A DNA stretch of 51,164 nucleotides, taken from NCBI GenBank assembly GCA_004212795.1, contig SHBR01000009.1:1-51164 (forward strand), in the 5' to 3' direction. Below the pieces are notes generated by a model. It saw only the letters and a program-made list of their open reading frames with translations, was not told the DNA's origin and searched no databases. Made by a program: the position numbers and the translations under genes. Source of the DNA: Candidatus Thioglobus sp. GTDB taxonomy: Bacteria > Pseudomonadota > Gammaproteobacteria > Arenicellales > UBA868. Of the stretch, positions 14,871-24,805 are shown in pieces (the stretch's first letter is position 1; each line of letters starts with the position of its first letter).

Positions 14871-16648
14871 GCGTTTTTCTCTCGATCAATGGCTTTTTCA
14901 GACCGCTCCGTATTCTGCTGGGTAGCCCACATCGCTGCATATTGTCCCGATAGGTTGAGGAGCGTCTGATGACTGCCGGATTCAATGATCTTCCCACCCG
15001 AAAAGACATGAATCATGTCCGCATGGGCAATAAACCCGAGCCGGTGCGCAATCAGCAAAACCGACTGGCGTTGCGCGCGGCCAACAATCGCCTCGCGAAC
15101 CCTCTGCTCAGAGAGCAAATCAAGGGCAGACGTCGCTTCATCCATAACCAGTATCGAGCCTTTCTTAAGAAGGGCTCGCGCGATTGCGACTCTTTGACGC
15201 TGCCCACCCGAAAGCCGATTGCCAAGCTCGCCCACCGATTTATCATCGCCTGAAACGAGCTTATCAACCTCTATTTCATGAAGAATTTCCTCAAGTTCCG
15301 CTGACCATTGGTCGTATTGGCCATAGGTTACATTCTGCTTGATGGATCCATCGAACAAAATCGGCTCTTGTGAAACCCACGAGATCTGAGCCCGAAGCGT
15401 TTGGAGCGAATAATCATCGATGGGTCGACCATCAACCAGAATTTGCCCGTCGAACCCTCTGTAAAAACCTAACAACAGGGAGGCGGCCGTTGACTTCCCG
15501 CTGCCGGAATCCCCAACCAATGCCACAGTTTGCCCCGGCCTCACTTCGAACGAAACACCCGCCAAGGCGCAATCATCCCCGGTTGAGTAACGAAAGACTA
15601 CATCCTGAAACTCAACATGCCCATTGATGACTGCGCTTTGTGACGAACCCTCTCTGACGCTCTGCTCGGGCTTTTCATCCAAAAGCTGGAAAACTGTCGT
15701 CGACGCTGCGATTCCAGCCTGCACGTATTCATTGACTCTCGCCAACCGCTTAATCGGACTCATTAGAAGAAGTATCGTGCCAATATAGGATACAAAAGTC
15801 CCCGGTGTTACAAAAGCCACAATTGTGTCGCTAAGCGCCAGGTAAATAATGCCTGACACCCCAGTGCCTGCAATGAGCAGCAATAAAGGCACGCTTATAG
15901 CTGCTACCGCTACCCTTCTCATGGATTGTCTGCGGTTCGACTGATTAGCTGTTTCAAATGCCCGCTCTTCCTCGGCAAATCCATTGTACGCCTTGATCAC
16001 TCGATGACCCTGCGCGGCCTCCTTGGTTGCGTGGGTAATACCCGCCATTGAGCTCTGTATTTTTTCGCTCGAGCGGCGAAATCGACGGGATGCTTTCCTG
16101 ACCACAACCGTCACGATTGGCGTAATCAAAAGAAAGAGCAGCGTTAAAGACCAACTCAGAATGAACATCCAAACCAGAAGTCCGATTGCCAATAATGAGT
16201 CTTTCACCGTTACCCTTACCGCTGTCGTGCAGGCATCCGAAACCTGTTCAAGATCGTAAATTAATCTTGAAATTAATGTCGCACTTGAATTTTGATCGAA
16301 ATACTGAGTCGGTAGTCGAATCGTTTTCGCAAATAATTCCTGTCGAAGATCAAAAATAACGCGTCGCCCAACCCAGGCGATGCAGTATTCGTCCGCAACT
16401 GCACCCAGCGCACGAGCAACAAAAACCCCCATCAATAAAAACGGAGTAAGCTGGATAATTGCGCGATTCCGCTCAACAAAGCCACCATCCATAATCGGTT
16501 TGAGCAAGGCAGCGAAAGCAACCTCGGCTCCCGCCACCATTGCCATCCCGATTAGACTGAAAACAAAAATCCTCTTATACGGCCAAACATAGCCAAGTAA
16601 CCGCTTATAAATGATCACTCCGGGAGATTGCGTCTTCGAAAATATCAT
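14867..16648 (-). CDS. msbA: Lipid A export ATP-binding/permease protein
   Basis: MsbA is a homodimeric ABC exporter that flips lipid A-core across the inner membrane. The 593-residue half-transporter has six transmembrane helices (residues about 20-320) and a C-terminal ATPase with Walker A GDSGSGKST (about 376), signature LSGGQRQRV (about 480) and Walker B ILVMDEATSALD (about 500). Length and the neighbours lpxK and kdsB support MsbA over other exporters. Its ATG overlaps the exbD stop by 4 bases. Confidence 0.95.
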   Translation of the reverse strand: MIFSKTQSPGVIIYKRLLGYVWPYKRIFVFSLIGMAMVAGAEVAFAALLKPIMDGGFVERNRAIIQLTPFLLMGVFVARALGAVADEYCIAWVGRRVIFDLRQELFAKTIRLPTQYFDQNSSATLISRLIYDLEQVSDACTTAVRVTVKDSLLAIGLLVWMFILSWSLTLLFLLITPIVTVVVRKASRRFRRSSEKIQSSMAGITHATKEAAQGHRVIKAYNGFAEEERAFETANQSNRRQSMRRVAVAAISVPLLLLIAGTGVSGIIYLALSDTIVAFVTPGTFVSYIGTILLLMSPIKRLARVNEYVQAGIAASTTVFQLLDEKPEQSVREGSSQSAVINGHVEFQDVVFRYSTGDDCALAGVSFEVRPGQTVALVGDSGSGKSTAASLLLGFYRGFDGQILVDGRPIDDYSLQTLRAQISWVSQEPILFDGSIKQNVTYGQYDQWSAELEEILHEIEVDKLVSGDDKSVGELGNRLSGGQRQRVAIARALLKKGSILVMDEATSALDLLSEQRVREAIVGRAQRQSVLLIAHRLGFIAHADMIHVFSGGKIIESGSHQTLLNLSGQYAAMWATQQNTERSEKAIDREKNA

Positions 16649-17082
16649 GACGACCCCGCCTTAGCAGCAAAACGGACCTTTTTAAGGCCAATTTTTCGCG
16701 CCGCATCGAGACAAAAAACCACCGACTCATGCGGGGTTTTGCCATCCGCTTTAATCACGAGCGTCCCGTCCGGATGCTGATCGAAAAGACTGTGGAGTTG
16801 TTTCTTTAAATCCTCAGGCGCGGTGGCCTTGAACTCAGATTGTTCGCCTTTTAAATCAGTTGCGACGTTGTATCGGCCAACGGAATCTATCGCCAAAACA
16901 ATGTTAGTAATGCTCTCAATCGGTTTAGAGATGGAATTAGCAGTTGGAAGCGACAGATCAAGCTTTGTCTCTTTTTGAAATGTCGTTGAGATCATGAAAA
17001 AAATAAGCAATAAAAAGACAACATCAATCAGCGGTGTCAGATTGATTGAAACTTCTTCCTCAGATGTCGTTGAGAATTTCAA
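16645..17082 (-). CDS. exbD: ExbD/TolR family biopolymer transport protein
   Basis: This 145-residue protein has one N-terminal transmembrane helix containing the conserved Asp used in proton-motive-force coupling (NLTPLIDVVFLLLIFFMIST) and a periplasmic domain ending in the typical DAARKIGLKKVRFAAK. With ExbB it would energise a TonB-like partner. The start is TTG at 17082, inside TTGA, overlapping the exbB stop by 4 bases; no ATG or GTG lies near the conserved N-terminus, so the TTG call is firm. The same exbB-exbD pair beside lpxK occurs in Pseudomonas and relatives. No tonB is visible here. Confidence 0.92.
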   Translation of the reverse strand: MKFSTTSEEEVSINLTPLIDVVFLLLIFFMISTTFQKETKLDLSLPTANSISKPIESITNIVLAIDSVGRYNVATDLKGEQSEFKATAPEDLKKQLHSLFDQHPDGTLVIKADGKTPHESVVFCLDAARKIGLKKVRFAAKAGSS

Positions 17083-17690
17083 TTGACGTTTCTCGTTTGT
17101 AATATCTCGAGAAGTCTTAACGCATGTTGCTCAATCTCAACACTTAACTCTCGAACTTGACCCCGAAAATATCGTTGAAACATCAGGCTCGGTATACCAA
17201 CCGACAAACCCGCAGCGGTTGTGATTAGCGCCTCGGAGATTCCTCCGGCCAGAATTTGGGGATCCCCAACTCCCGCGGCGGTGATAGCTGCGAAGACCTT
17301 AATCATCCCAATAACCGTCCCCAATAACCCGAGGAGAGGGGTTGTCGCGGCGATCGTCCCTAAAGCGTTGAGATACCGCTCAAGGTCGTGAACAACGTGT
17401 CGACCCGCTTCTTCGAACGCTTCACTTATTCGCCCTGGATGACTCTGGACGCTTGCAAGACCTGCGGCCAGAACTCGTCCCAATGGCGACGAACGACGCA
17501 ATAAAGCGATCCGGTCGGGTGTAAGGCTTCCTCGACCTAATGCGCGATCAATATCGGCCACAAGGCCCTCCGGCATGACGACACGCCTTCTGAGCACAAG
17601 AGATCTTTCGATAATAATGGCAAGTGAAATCACCGAACAGGCAACGATCGGGAGCATCAACCAACCGCCACTTTTTATCAATTCAATCAT
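17079..17690 (-). CDS. exbB: MotA/TolQ/ExbB family proton channel protein
   Basis: The 203-residue protein has three transmembrane segments: about 9-28 (WLMLPIVACSVISLAIIIER), and a central pair near 110-175 with LGTIAATTPLLGLLGTVIGM and ISEALITTAAGLSVGIPSL, the hallmark of ExbB/TolQ. It forms the pentameric part of the proton-driven motor with ExbD. It lies upstream of exbD, with a TTGA overlap, and follows comEC after 88 bases. TolQ is excluded by the lack of tol-pal genes nearby. Confidence 0.92.
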   Translation of the reverse strand: MIELIKSGGWLMLPIVACSVISLAIIIERSLVLRRRVVMPEGLVADIDRALGRGSLTPDRIALLRRSSPLGRVLAAGLASVQSHPGRISEAFEEAGRHVVHDLERYLNALGTIAATTPLLGLLGTVIGMIKVFAAITAAGVGDPQILAGGISEALITTAAGLSVGIPSLMFQRYFRGQVRELSVEIEQHALRLLEILQTRNVN

Positions 17691-17778
17691 TCGTTTCGTC
17701 AGTAAAAATCAAGGTTTTTGCATTCAGAAGGTTATACCGCTCAATTTTAACCGCCTTCCACAGTAACGGTAGTCTTTA

Positions 17779-20145
17779 TCAATCTGTTGAACGCCATATT
17801 CGAACATTCCGGTCAATATAGGTTGTCTCGTCCCATCCTGATCTCCGGCTCACCAAATAAATCTGGCCAACTCGAGCCGTATCGAGAATTCGGATTCCTC
17901 GTTGACGATAACGGCTTACCACCCTGTCGCTCGGATGACCATAGCGGTTATTCACGCCTCTGCTAAGAATTCCAAGTTTCGGATTGACTTGGCTCAAAAA
18001 CAAAGTGGATGAAGAACTGTGGGAGCCGTGGTGCGGAATTTGTAACACATCGGCTCCAAGCTCCCGGCCATATAAGTGGCTGAGCGCAACCTCGGCCGGG
18101 CGTTCAAGATCTCCCGTAAAAAGCGCGGTTCCAAATTTACCTTTGATATGAAGGACGCAGGATTTGTTGTTGTCCTCACCAAACTGAATATCTGGCCGAT
18201 TGAGAAAACGAAAATCGACACCATCAAAATTCCATCGCATGGGAAACACGCAACGCCGATCACCATTAATAAGCGGTTGACCGCTCACTATTGTTGAGCC
18301 TTTTAGGCGAGATTTGACTGAGGCCAGTCCTCCGGCGTGATCGGCCGCACGATGACTGACTACCGCGACATCAAATGTGTCTTTCTGGTGCTGACGAAAC
18401 GATCGTTCGATTGAATCCTTAGCTGGACTAAATAAACCAAAGGCCGGCCCGAAATCATAGGCTATAGAGTGATTTTGGGTTCGAATAATTGCGGCAAGCC
18501 CCTGCCCTACATCAATAAACCGGATTGAGAACTCACCGCTGGAAAACTGTTGCGGAGGTTCGGAGTTAAACGCCAAAATTCCGATACCAGATAGAAAAAA
18601 AATACCCTGTATTTTTTTCGCTTTCAACAGATAACACAACAAAAAACCAGAAACAATCACCAAAAACAACAATGAATATTGACCCAGTTGAATTACAGAC
18701 CAGGATCGTCGTTCAAAAAAATCCGCGAAATTAAACACTAAAAATATAAGGAAATCTCCTAACCCGATTAACCGATCTCCAAATGATTCAAGACCAATAC
18801 TGGAGACCACTACCCCGGCCATAACAACTGGGATCACCAACAGACCAAAGACAGGAACTGCCAGCAGGTTAATCATCGGCGAGACCATCGAAATTTCCTG
18901 AAAAAGGAGTCCGATTAACGGGGCTAACCCAACAAACAGCGACAGTTGGGCAAGAATCAGTCGCTTAACACCTGGAATTAACAGCCCGAAACGATTCCGA
19001 CTGGCGTTTAACGGAATCAATTCATTTTTTGACCTGGAAAAACCCGCATCAAACACCGATCCGAGAATCCAGACCGCCGCGAAAGATAGCCAAAAAGCCG
19101 TAGAGAAAATGCTGGATGGGATTAACCACGCGAACATGAAGACCGTAACGGCAAGGATCGATACAAGACTAACCCGCTTCAACAACAAAATCGCACTAAC
19201 ACCGATTACAAGCATCACGAATGCTCTTAGTGTGGGGACAGGAAACCCCGCTATTTGGGCATAAGCAAATGCACAAAAAGCGCTCAGAATAATCGCAAGG
19301 TATTTTTTTGGGAAAATTCCGCCATAAAAATTGAATGGATAGATCAGAAAGCGAATTACAGCTAATGACCAGAACGCAACCAATCCAATATGCAGGCCCG
19401 AAATCGCAACCAGATGACTCAATCCTGTTTTACGGAGTAACTCCCACCGATCTGCTGTTATCAGGCCTCGTTCTCCCACGCCAAGGGCGAGAATTAAATC
19501 GGGATAAAGAAGTGTGGACGACGCGTTAATTCTCTTAGAAAATCTCATTTTTACGGAGAGATCGGTGTCACGTCCGCGTTGAATCCGTTCCCCGGAAACG
19601 ACATATCCCAATCCGGTAATATCTTCCAAAAAAAGATATTTCTCATAGTCGAAGACGTCTGTATTCCAGTAGCCTCGTGGGCGCCGGAGCTTGACCGTAA
19701 ACCGCCATCTATCTCCCTTCTTCGGAACTTGATAATCGTCAAACCACGATAAACGGACTTTTGGCGAACCAAATTTTGAAATTTTTTCGTTATTTACACT
19801 TTCGACTTCAAAATTAAATCTAACGAAATCATCACTAATTTTGGATTGTTCTGGAATTGATCCGGATAGTTGAATCTGATCTAAAAACCAATACTCCGCT
19901 GGCCGTTGATGAAGCGACCAGACCGCAAACAGATTCGACCAAACAAGCCCGATAAAAACCCATCCACACGGTCGAACAATTCCTGCCCCGACTGACGCCA
20001 AACCAAAAATTAATAACCCCGCTGCAGCAGCAGCCGGCAGCAAAGTCGATTGGAAACTCATCAGTCCAATACCGACCGCAAATCCGATAGCTGAAAAGAA
20101 CCGTTGCGACACTCTTACTGACCCTATTAACAACTTTGTTGCCAA
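17779..20145 (-). CDS. comEC: ComEC/Rec2 DNA uptake channel protein
   Basis: ComEC carries single-stranded DNA across the inner membrane during natural transformation. The roughly 780-residue protein has an N-terminal hydrophobic region and OB-like domain, a central multi-helix Competence domain (about 225-500, with HLVAISGLHIGL as its signature), and a C-terminal metallo-beta-lactamase-like domain with SHRAADHAGG near 598 and PHHGSHSSSS near 706. The called start is TTG at 20145. A GTG 11 codons later (20112) has an AGGG 9 bases upstream and may be the real start. Transformation would also need type IV pilus genes, which are not in this window. Confidence 0.92.
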   Translation of the reverse strand: MATKLLIGSVRVSQRFFSAIGFAVGIGLMSFQSTLLPAAAAAGLLIFGLASVGAGIVRPCGWVFIGLVWSNLFAVWSLHQRPAEYWFLDQIQLSGSIPEQSKISDDFVRFNFEVESVNNEKISKFGSPKVRLSWFDDYQVPKKGDRWRFTVKLRRPRGYWNTDVFDYEKYLFLEDITGLGYVVSGERIQRGRDTDLSVKMRFSKRINASSTLLYPDLILALGVGERGLITADRWELLRKTGLSHLVAISGLHIGLVAFWSLAVIRFLIYPFNFYGGIFPKKYLAIILSAFCAFAYAQIAGFPVPTLRAFVMLVIGVSAILLLKRVSLVSILAVTVFMFAWLIPSSIFSTAFWLSFAAVWILGSVFDAGFSRSKNELIPLNASRNRFGLLIPGVKRLILAQLSLFVGLAPLIGLLFQEISMVSPMINLLAVPVFGLLVIPVVMAGVVVSSIGLESFGDRLIGLGDFLIFLVFNFADFFERRSWSVIQLGQYSLLFLVIVSGFLLCYLLKAKKIQGIFFLSGIGILAFNSEPPQQFSSGEFSIRFIDVGQGLAAIIRTQNHSIAYDFGPAFGLFSPAKDSIERSFRQHQKDTFDVAVVSHRAADHAGGLASVKSRLKGSTIVSGQPLINGDRRCVFPMRWNFDGVDFRFLNRPDIQFGEDNNKSCVLHIKGKFGTALFTGDLERPAEVALSHLYGRELGADVLQIPHHGSHSSSSTLFLSQVNPKLGILSRGVNNRYGHPSDRVVSRYRQRGIRILDTARVGQIYLVSRRSGWDETTYIDRNVRIWRSTD

Positions 20146-20240
20146 TAGGATAGGGTTTTGAACTTGTTTTCGGCTGTGAACTAATTCTCTGAAATGGAGA
20201 AGCCCCTAACGACAGACCCCACCTGAAAACAGCAGCAAGG

Positions 20241-20924
20241 TTACAACAGGCTGAGACGACCTTCCGTGAGGCTATAGTGGCGCTCAAACTGATCTGCAAA
20301 GGCACTATCATGGGTGGCAACCAGGAGCGACAATTTTTCAGCCTCTACGAGCTCAAACATCAGATTCTGAATCTCTTGGGCTGTTTTCGAATCAAGATTG
20401 CCAGTGGGTTCATCAGCCAAAACGAGTGCGGGTTTGGTAACTAAAGCTCGTGCAACCGCAGCGCGCTGGCGCTCGCCTCCAGATAATTGCGCCGGCTTAT
20501 GGTCGAGACGATGAGACAAGGATACGGAATCAAGCATTGTTGATGCACGCTCCCGCGCCTCGTTTTTTGAGACGCCACGAATGAGTAGCGGCATTGCCAC
20601 GTTTTCTAATGCGGAGAACTCCATAAGGAGATGATGAAATTGGTAAATAAATCCAAGATTCTGATTGCGAGCGATCCCGATTCCTTTTGGCGACAGTTTC
20701 GACAACGGCTCTCCGACCAAAGACACCTCTCCACGGGTAGGTTTCATCAACCCGCCAAGAGTATGAAGCAGAGTGCTTTTTCCACTCCCTGACGCCCCGG
20801 TAATCGCAATGGTATTTGTTGTGTCGACACTTAGGTCAATCCCCCTAAGCACCTCTACCGAATGTTGCTCCTCTACGTAACTTACATAGACCATCTCAGC
20901 CTGGAGCACATTCGAACTACTCAT
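20241..20924 (-). CDS. lolD: Lipoprotein-releasing ABC transporter ATPase
   Basis: LolD powers release of outer-membrane lipoproteins from the inner membrane to LolA. I start it at ATG 20924 (227 aa, MSSSNVLQAEM), which has GAGG 9 bases upstream and overlaps the lolC stop by 8 bases; the longer frame adds 20 residues lacking family similarity. It contains Walker A GASGSGKST, the LolD-typical NQNLGFIYQFHHLLMEFSA segment, signature LSGGERQRAAVARAL and Walker B LVLADEPTGNLD. It is the ATPase partner of the permease just upstream. Confidence 0.95.
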   Translation of the reverse strand: MSSSNVLQAEMVYVSYVEEQHSVEVLRGIDLSVDTTNTIAITGASGSGKSTLLHTLGGLMKPTRGEVSLVGEPLSKLSPKGIGIARNQNLGFIYQFHHLLMEFSALENVAMPLLIRGVSKNEARERASTMLDSVSLSHRLDHKPAQLSGGERQRAAVARALVTKPALVLADEPTGNLDSKTAQEIQNLMFELVEAEKLSLLVATHDSAFADQFERHYSLTEGRLSLL

Positions 20925-22164
20925 ATCGAAGTGCCTCGGCTGGTTCAGTTTTCGAGGCCCGCCATGCAGGGTAGAGAGTCGCAATCAGGCATATCAAAAA
21001 AGAAATTCCTGATATCAAAAAGACATCCGGCCATCGAAGCTCCGCCGGAAATTGGCTGATTACATAGATATTGGCCGGAAAAAACTCGATCCCTAGCAGG
21101 CCCTCAACCCACGGCACAAGGGTTTCGATATTGCTCGCCGTTAGCACGCCAAAAATACCACCAACAATAGTGCCGCCGAATCCGATAATGATTCCCTGAA
21201 CAATAAAAATCCCCATCACGCCTCGGGGAGTGAGGCCAAGGGTTCTTAAAATTGCGACGTCAGATCGTTTGTCGGTGACAACCATCACGAGGGTCGAGAC
21301 TATGTTAAATGCCGCCACTGTAATGATTAGCAGTAAAATGACAAACATTACCCGCCGCTCTATCTTCAGAGCAGCAAAAAAATTAGCGTGTTCAATTGTC
21401 CAATCACTTATCCGGAACGAAGAGCCCAATTGGGATTTTAATTCGGAATTAATCCGGGGCGCATCGTAAACATCAGTAACCGTTAATCTTACGCCGCTCA
21501 CGCCATTGTTCGACTCCAGAAGCGTCATCGCATCACCTAAATGAATTAACGCGAGGCTGGAATCGTACTCGTACATGTCCATCTCAAAAATACCACTTAC
21601 GGTAAACCGCTTCATCCGCGGCAGTAATCCCGCCGGCGTGATCTTTCCTTTCGGCGCTATAAGGGTTACACGATCACCCTTCGATACCCCGAGACTTCGC
21701 GCTAGTTGAGCGCCCAAAATAATATTCCACCCGCCCGGACTCAGTTCAGTGCTTTGACCGGCCGTAAGATTGTCCAAAACTTCTGACACTAAAGCCTCTT
21801 GATCGGGCAACACGCCTCGAAACAAAACACCCGCGACAGTATTCCCACGGGTTATCAGTCCTTGTCCCAGGACAAACGGGGCCGTATTAATAACGTCGGG
21901 ATGATTGGTTACCGAGTCCATCAGGATCGGCCAATCCAAAAGCCACCCTCGTGACGCGCTTACGGTCGCGTGAGACGCTACGCTAAGGATCCGACCCCTG
22001 AGCTCGCGTTCAAATCCATTCATCACCGAAAGCACGGTGATTAACGCCCACACCCCAACGGTTATTCCCAATATCGAGATCGTTGAGATAAAGGAAACAA
22101 AATGATTTCGCCGGCGGGCACGGGTGTAACGTAACCCGACAAATATAGGAACTGACTTAATCAT
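20917..22164 (-). CDS. LolC/LolE-type (LolF-like) lipoprotein-releasing permease
   Basis: The 415-residue protein has the FtsX-like topology of the Lol permeases: one N-terminal helix (about 20-48, FISTISILGITVGVWALITVL), a large periplasmic domain, and three C-terminal helices (about 265-400). The N-terminal GLRYTRARRRNHFVSFIS and NGFERELRGRIL are family signatures. Only one such gene is present, and lolD follows directly. In E. coli, LolC and LolE form a heterodimer; species with one hybrid protein (LolF) use a homodimer, which I infer here unless a second copy lies elsewhere. It follows lysS after 27 bases. Confidence 0.88.
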   Translation of the reverse strand: MIKSVPIFVGLRYTRARRRNHFVSFISTISILGITVGVWALITVLSVMNGFERELRGRILSVASHATVSASRGWLLDWPILMDSVTNHPDVINTAPFVLGQGLITRGNTVAGVLFRGVLPDQEALVSEVLDNLTAGQSTELSPGGWNIILGAQLARSLGVSKGDRVTLIAPKGKITPAGLLPRMKRFTVSGIFEMDMYEYDSSLALIHLGDAMTLLESNNGVSGVRLTVTDVYDAPRINSELKSQLGSSFRISDWTIEHANFFAALKIERRVMFVILLLIITVAAFNIVSTLVMVVTDKRSDVAILRTLGLTPRGVMGIFIVQGIIIGFGGTIVGGIFGVLTASNIETLVPWVEGLLGIEFFPANIYVISQFPAELRWPDVFLISGISFLICLIATLYPAWRASKTEPAEALRYE

Positions 22165-22191
22165 TGCGCATCAACTCAACATAGACGCGGG

Positions 22192-23688
22192 TCAGCTGCC
22201 ACTCTCAGGGCGCATATGTGGAAACAATAAAACATCTCTTATTGACGGGCTGTCCGTCAAAATCATCACGTATCGATCTACCCCGAGGCCTCCACCAGCA
22301 TTCGGGGGCAACCCATATTCCAAAGCGGTGATGTAGTCGGCGTCAAAGAACATCGCCTCTTCGTCGCCTTTAGCCTTGGCCTTCGCTTGATCGTGGAACC
22401 GTTGCGCCTGATCTTCCGGATCGTTGAGTTCGGAAAATCCATTAGCAAGCTCGCGCCCTGCCACGAACAGTTCAAAACGATCTGTAAGATTCGGATCGTC
22501 GTCCTGTCGTCTCGAAAGAGGTGAAACCTCTGCGGGATATCCTGTTATGTAGGTTGGGGTTATCAGTTTATCTTCTACCGTTTCTTCGAAAATACTTAGA
22601 AGTATCTCCCCCGCGGAATGATGTTCGTTAACTTCAATTCCCAGCGTTTGGGCGATTCGAGTCAGTGGTCCTGTTTCAATACAATCAGAAATCGTCAACC
22701 CTGGATTAAATTCGCAAACGGACTCCGCCATGGTCATTCGATTAAACGGTTTACCAAAATCGATGGGCGTGCCTTGATAATTCACGACCGCACTCCCGGT
22801 TACATCAATCGCGACCTCACGCAACATCTCTTCAGTCAGATCCATGTAGTCATTGAAGTCTTTGTAGGCCTCGTTGTATTCAAGCATTGTGAACTCGGGA
22901 TTATGTTGCGTACTAAGCCCTTCATTTCGGAAGTTTCTGTTGAGTTCGTATACCTTTTCAAAACCACCGACTAAGCAACGTTTAATAGCGAGCTCCTGGG
23001 CCACTCTTAGGTAAAGATCCACGCCAAGCGCATGATGATGGGTTATGAAAGGTTTCGCATTGGCGCCCCCGGGAATCGCTTGCATAATTGGAGACTCAAT
23101 TTCGAGATAATCCCGAGCCTCTAAAAATTGCCGAAGCGATGCCATCGTCCGCGCCCGTTTTCTGAAAACTTCCCTTGAGTCCTGATTCGCCAAAAGATCG
23201 ACGTAGCGCTGCCGATAACGGGTTTCAACATCGGTGAGGCCGTGATACTTTTCTGGCATCGGTCGAAGCGCCTTAACCAATAAGCGAACATCAGTGACAT
23301 TAACCGTGAGCTCACCTGTGCGAGTTCGAAAAAGCGTCCCCTCTATTCCGATGATATCTCCGAGATCCAACTTCTTAAAAAGTCCGTTGTAAATCCCTTC
23401 CGGCAATGAATCGCGTTGCGCGTATATCTGAATATCGCCAGATTCATCCCGAACGTGGGCAAAGGCTGCCTTGCCCATGACTCGCTTTGTCATTAATCGT
23501 CCGGCCAGGCTAAGGTTCACCGGCTCAGATTCGAGGATTTCTGCCTCTTGCGCGCCGAAACGTTTCAGAATGTCCGCTGCTTTTGCATCCCGGCGAAAAT
23601 CATTTGGAAACGGATTTGTCGTTTCCCTCAAGACCGAAAGCTTTTCCCGCCGCTGAACTACCTGTTCGTTATCGTCAGTCCGATTCAT
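22192..23688 (-). CDS. lysS: Lysyl-tRNA synthetase, class II
   Basis: LysS charges tRNA-Lys. The 498-residue protein has an N-terminal anticodon-binding OB domain (about 60-150, with VAGR-like SLAGRLMTKRVMGKAAF) and a class II catalytic core: motif 1 near 175-210, motif 2 FRNEGLSTQHNPEFTMLE near 262-279, and motif 3 GGLGVDRYVMILTD near 466-479. Length and motifs match bacterial LysS. The ATG at 23688 has a GAGAG Shine-Dalgarno. It follows prfB by 18 bases, the same prfB-lysS order as in E. coli. Confidence 0.97.
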   Translation of the reverse strand: MNRTDDNEQVVQRREKLSVLRETTNPFPNDFRRDAKAADILKRFGAQEAEILESEPVNLSLAGRLMTKRVMGKAAFAHVRDESGDIQIYAQRDSLPEGIYNGLFKKLDLGDIIGIEGTLFRTRTGELTVNVTDVRLLVKALRPMPEKYHGLTDVETRYRQRYVDLLANQDSREVFRKRARTMASLRQFLEARDYLEIESPIMQAIPGGANAKPFITHHHALGVDLYLRVAQELAIKRCLVGGFEKVYELNRNFRNEGLSTQHNPEFTMLEYNEAYKDFNDYMDLTEEMLREVAIDVTGSAVVNYQGTPIDFGKPFNRMTMAESVCEFNPGLTISDCIETGPLTRIAQTLGIEVNEHHSAGEILLSIFEETVEDKLITPTYITGYPAEVSPLSRRQDDDPNLTDRFELFVAGRELANGFSELNDPEDQAQRFHDQAKAKAKGDEEAMFFDADYITALEYGLPPNAGGGLGVDRYVMILTDSPSIRDVLLFPHMRPESGS

Positions 23689-23706
23689 TACTTTCTCTCT
23701 TTTGGA

Positions 23707-24805
23707 TTACAGCCCTGCTTTCAAGCTGGCTTCGATAAAAATATTTAAACCCCCATCGAGAACTGCCTGGGTGTTTCCCGTCTCCACTGCTGTGCGCAAA
23801 TCTTTTATCCGTGACTGATCGAGTACATACGACCGGATCTGACTTCCCCACCCGATTTCTGCTTTTGAATCCTCCAGCGCTTGCTGTTGTTCCCGCTTTT
23901 CCCGCATCTCAGCCTCATAAAGACGAGCCCGAAGCATATTCATGGCCTCCGCACGATTTCGATGCTGGGATCGGTCATTCTGGCACTGGACGACGATTCC
24001 ACTTGGGAGATGAGTGATCCTGACTGCCGAATCTGTGCGGTTGACATGCTGCCCGCCCGCGCCGCTTGCCCGATAGGTATCTACTCTCAGGTCGGCCGGA
24101 TTAATTTCTACTTCGATACTATCGTCAATTTCTGGATATGCGAACACCGAAGCGAATGATGTATGCCGCCTGTTGCCTGAGTCAAAGGGTGATTTTCGGA
24201 CCAGTCGATGAACGCCGGTTTCGGTCCGCAGTTTGCCGTAAGCATACTCCCCTTTGATATGAATCGTAGCGCTTTTGATTCCGGCAACGTCACCGTCTGA
24301 ACGCTCAATCAGTTCTGACGCGAATCCTTCGTCCTCCGCCCACCGCAAATACATTCGCAAAAGCATCTCTGCCCAATCTTGAGCTTCGGTACCACCCGAT
24401 CCCGCTTGAATGTCGACGAAAGCCTGTGCGCTGTCGAGCTCCCCGGAAAACATTCGCAGAAATTCCAGCTTTTGAAGCGCCTGTTCAATTAAATGAACAT
24501 CAGCATAAATTAGCTCCACCGATTCTTGATCATTTTCCTCACGGGCCAGGGCTAGAAGTTCTGCGGACTCTTCAATTTTCCGTGTCAGGTCATCGATCGT
24601 AAGAACCGTTGCCTCTAAAGCTGCACGCTCCCGCCCTAGTTTCTGAGCTTCTTGAGGATCATTCCAGATTTCCGAATCCTCGAGGCGTAACAGGACCTCG
24701 TCAAGCCGCTCTTTTTTGCCGTCGTAGTCAAAGATACCCCCTAAGCGTGTCGGTCCGCTTCGCGAGCTCTTTTAAAGAGGCAGAATTTTCAACTGTTTCA
24801 ATCAT
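23707..24805 (-). CDS. prfB: Peptide chain release factor 2 (programmed +1 frameshift)
   Basis: RF2 reads UGA and UAA stop codons. The gene is split by the conserved autoregulatory frameshift: 25 codons from ATG 24805 ([14 protein letters not shown]...) end with CTT at 24733-24731, an in-frame TGA follows (24730-24728), and translation resumes in the +1 frame at GAC (24729-24727). The joined product, complement(23707..24729, 24731..24805), has 365 residues, equal to E. coli RF2. It shows the stop-codon recognition SPF motif ([11 protein letters not shown]) and the catalytic GGQ ([12 protein letters not shown]). A frame starting at an internal Met (24519) would be misleading: it lacks the whole N-terminal domain. 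Confidence 0.97.
24727..24742 (-). promoter_or_regulatory. RF2 programmed frameshift site
   Basis: The minus strand reads AGG GGG TAT CTT TGA C. This is the canonical site: an internal Shine-Dalgarno-like AGGGGG, the slippery CTT, and a poorly terminating TGAC. When RF2 is scarce the ribosome slips +1 from CTT to TTT and continues; when RF2 is plentiful it stops at TGA. Confidence 0.97.

Noticed and set aside
19835-20320. 161-residue minus-strand ORF overlapping comEC and lolD
   Set aside because: Out of frame with both real genes and spanning their boundary; no motif.
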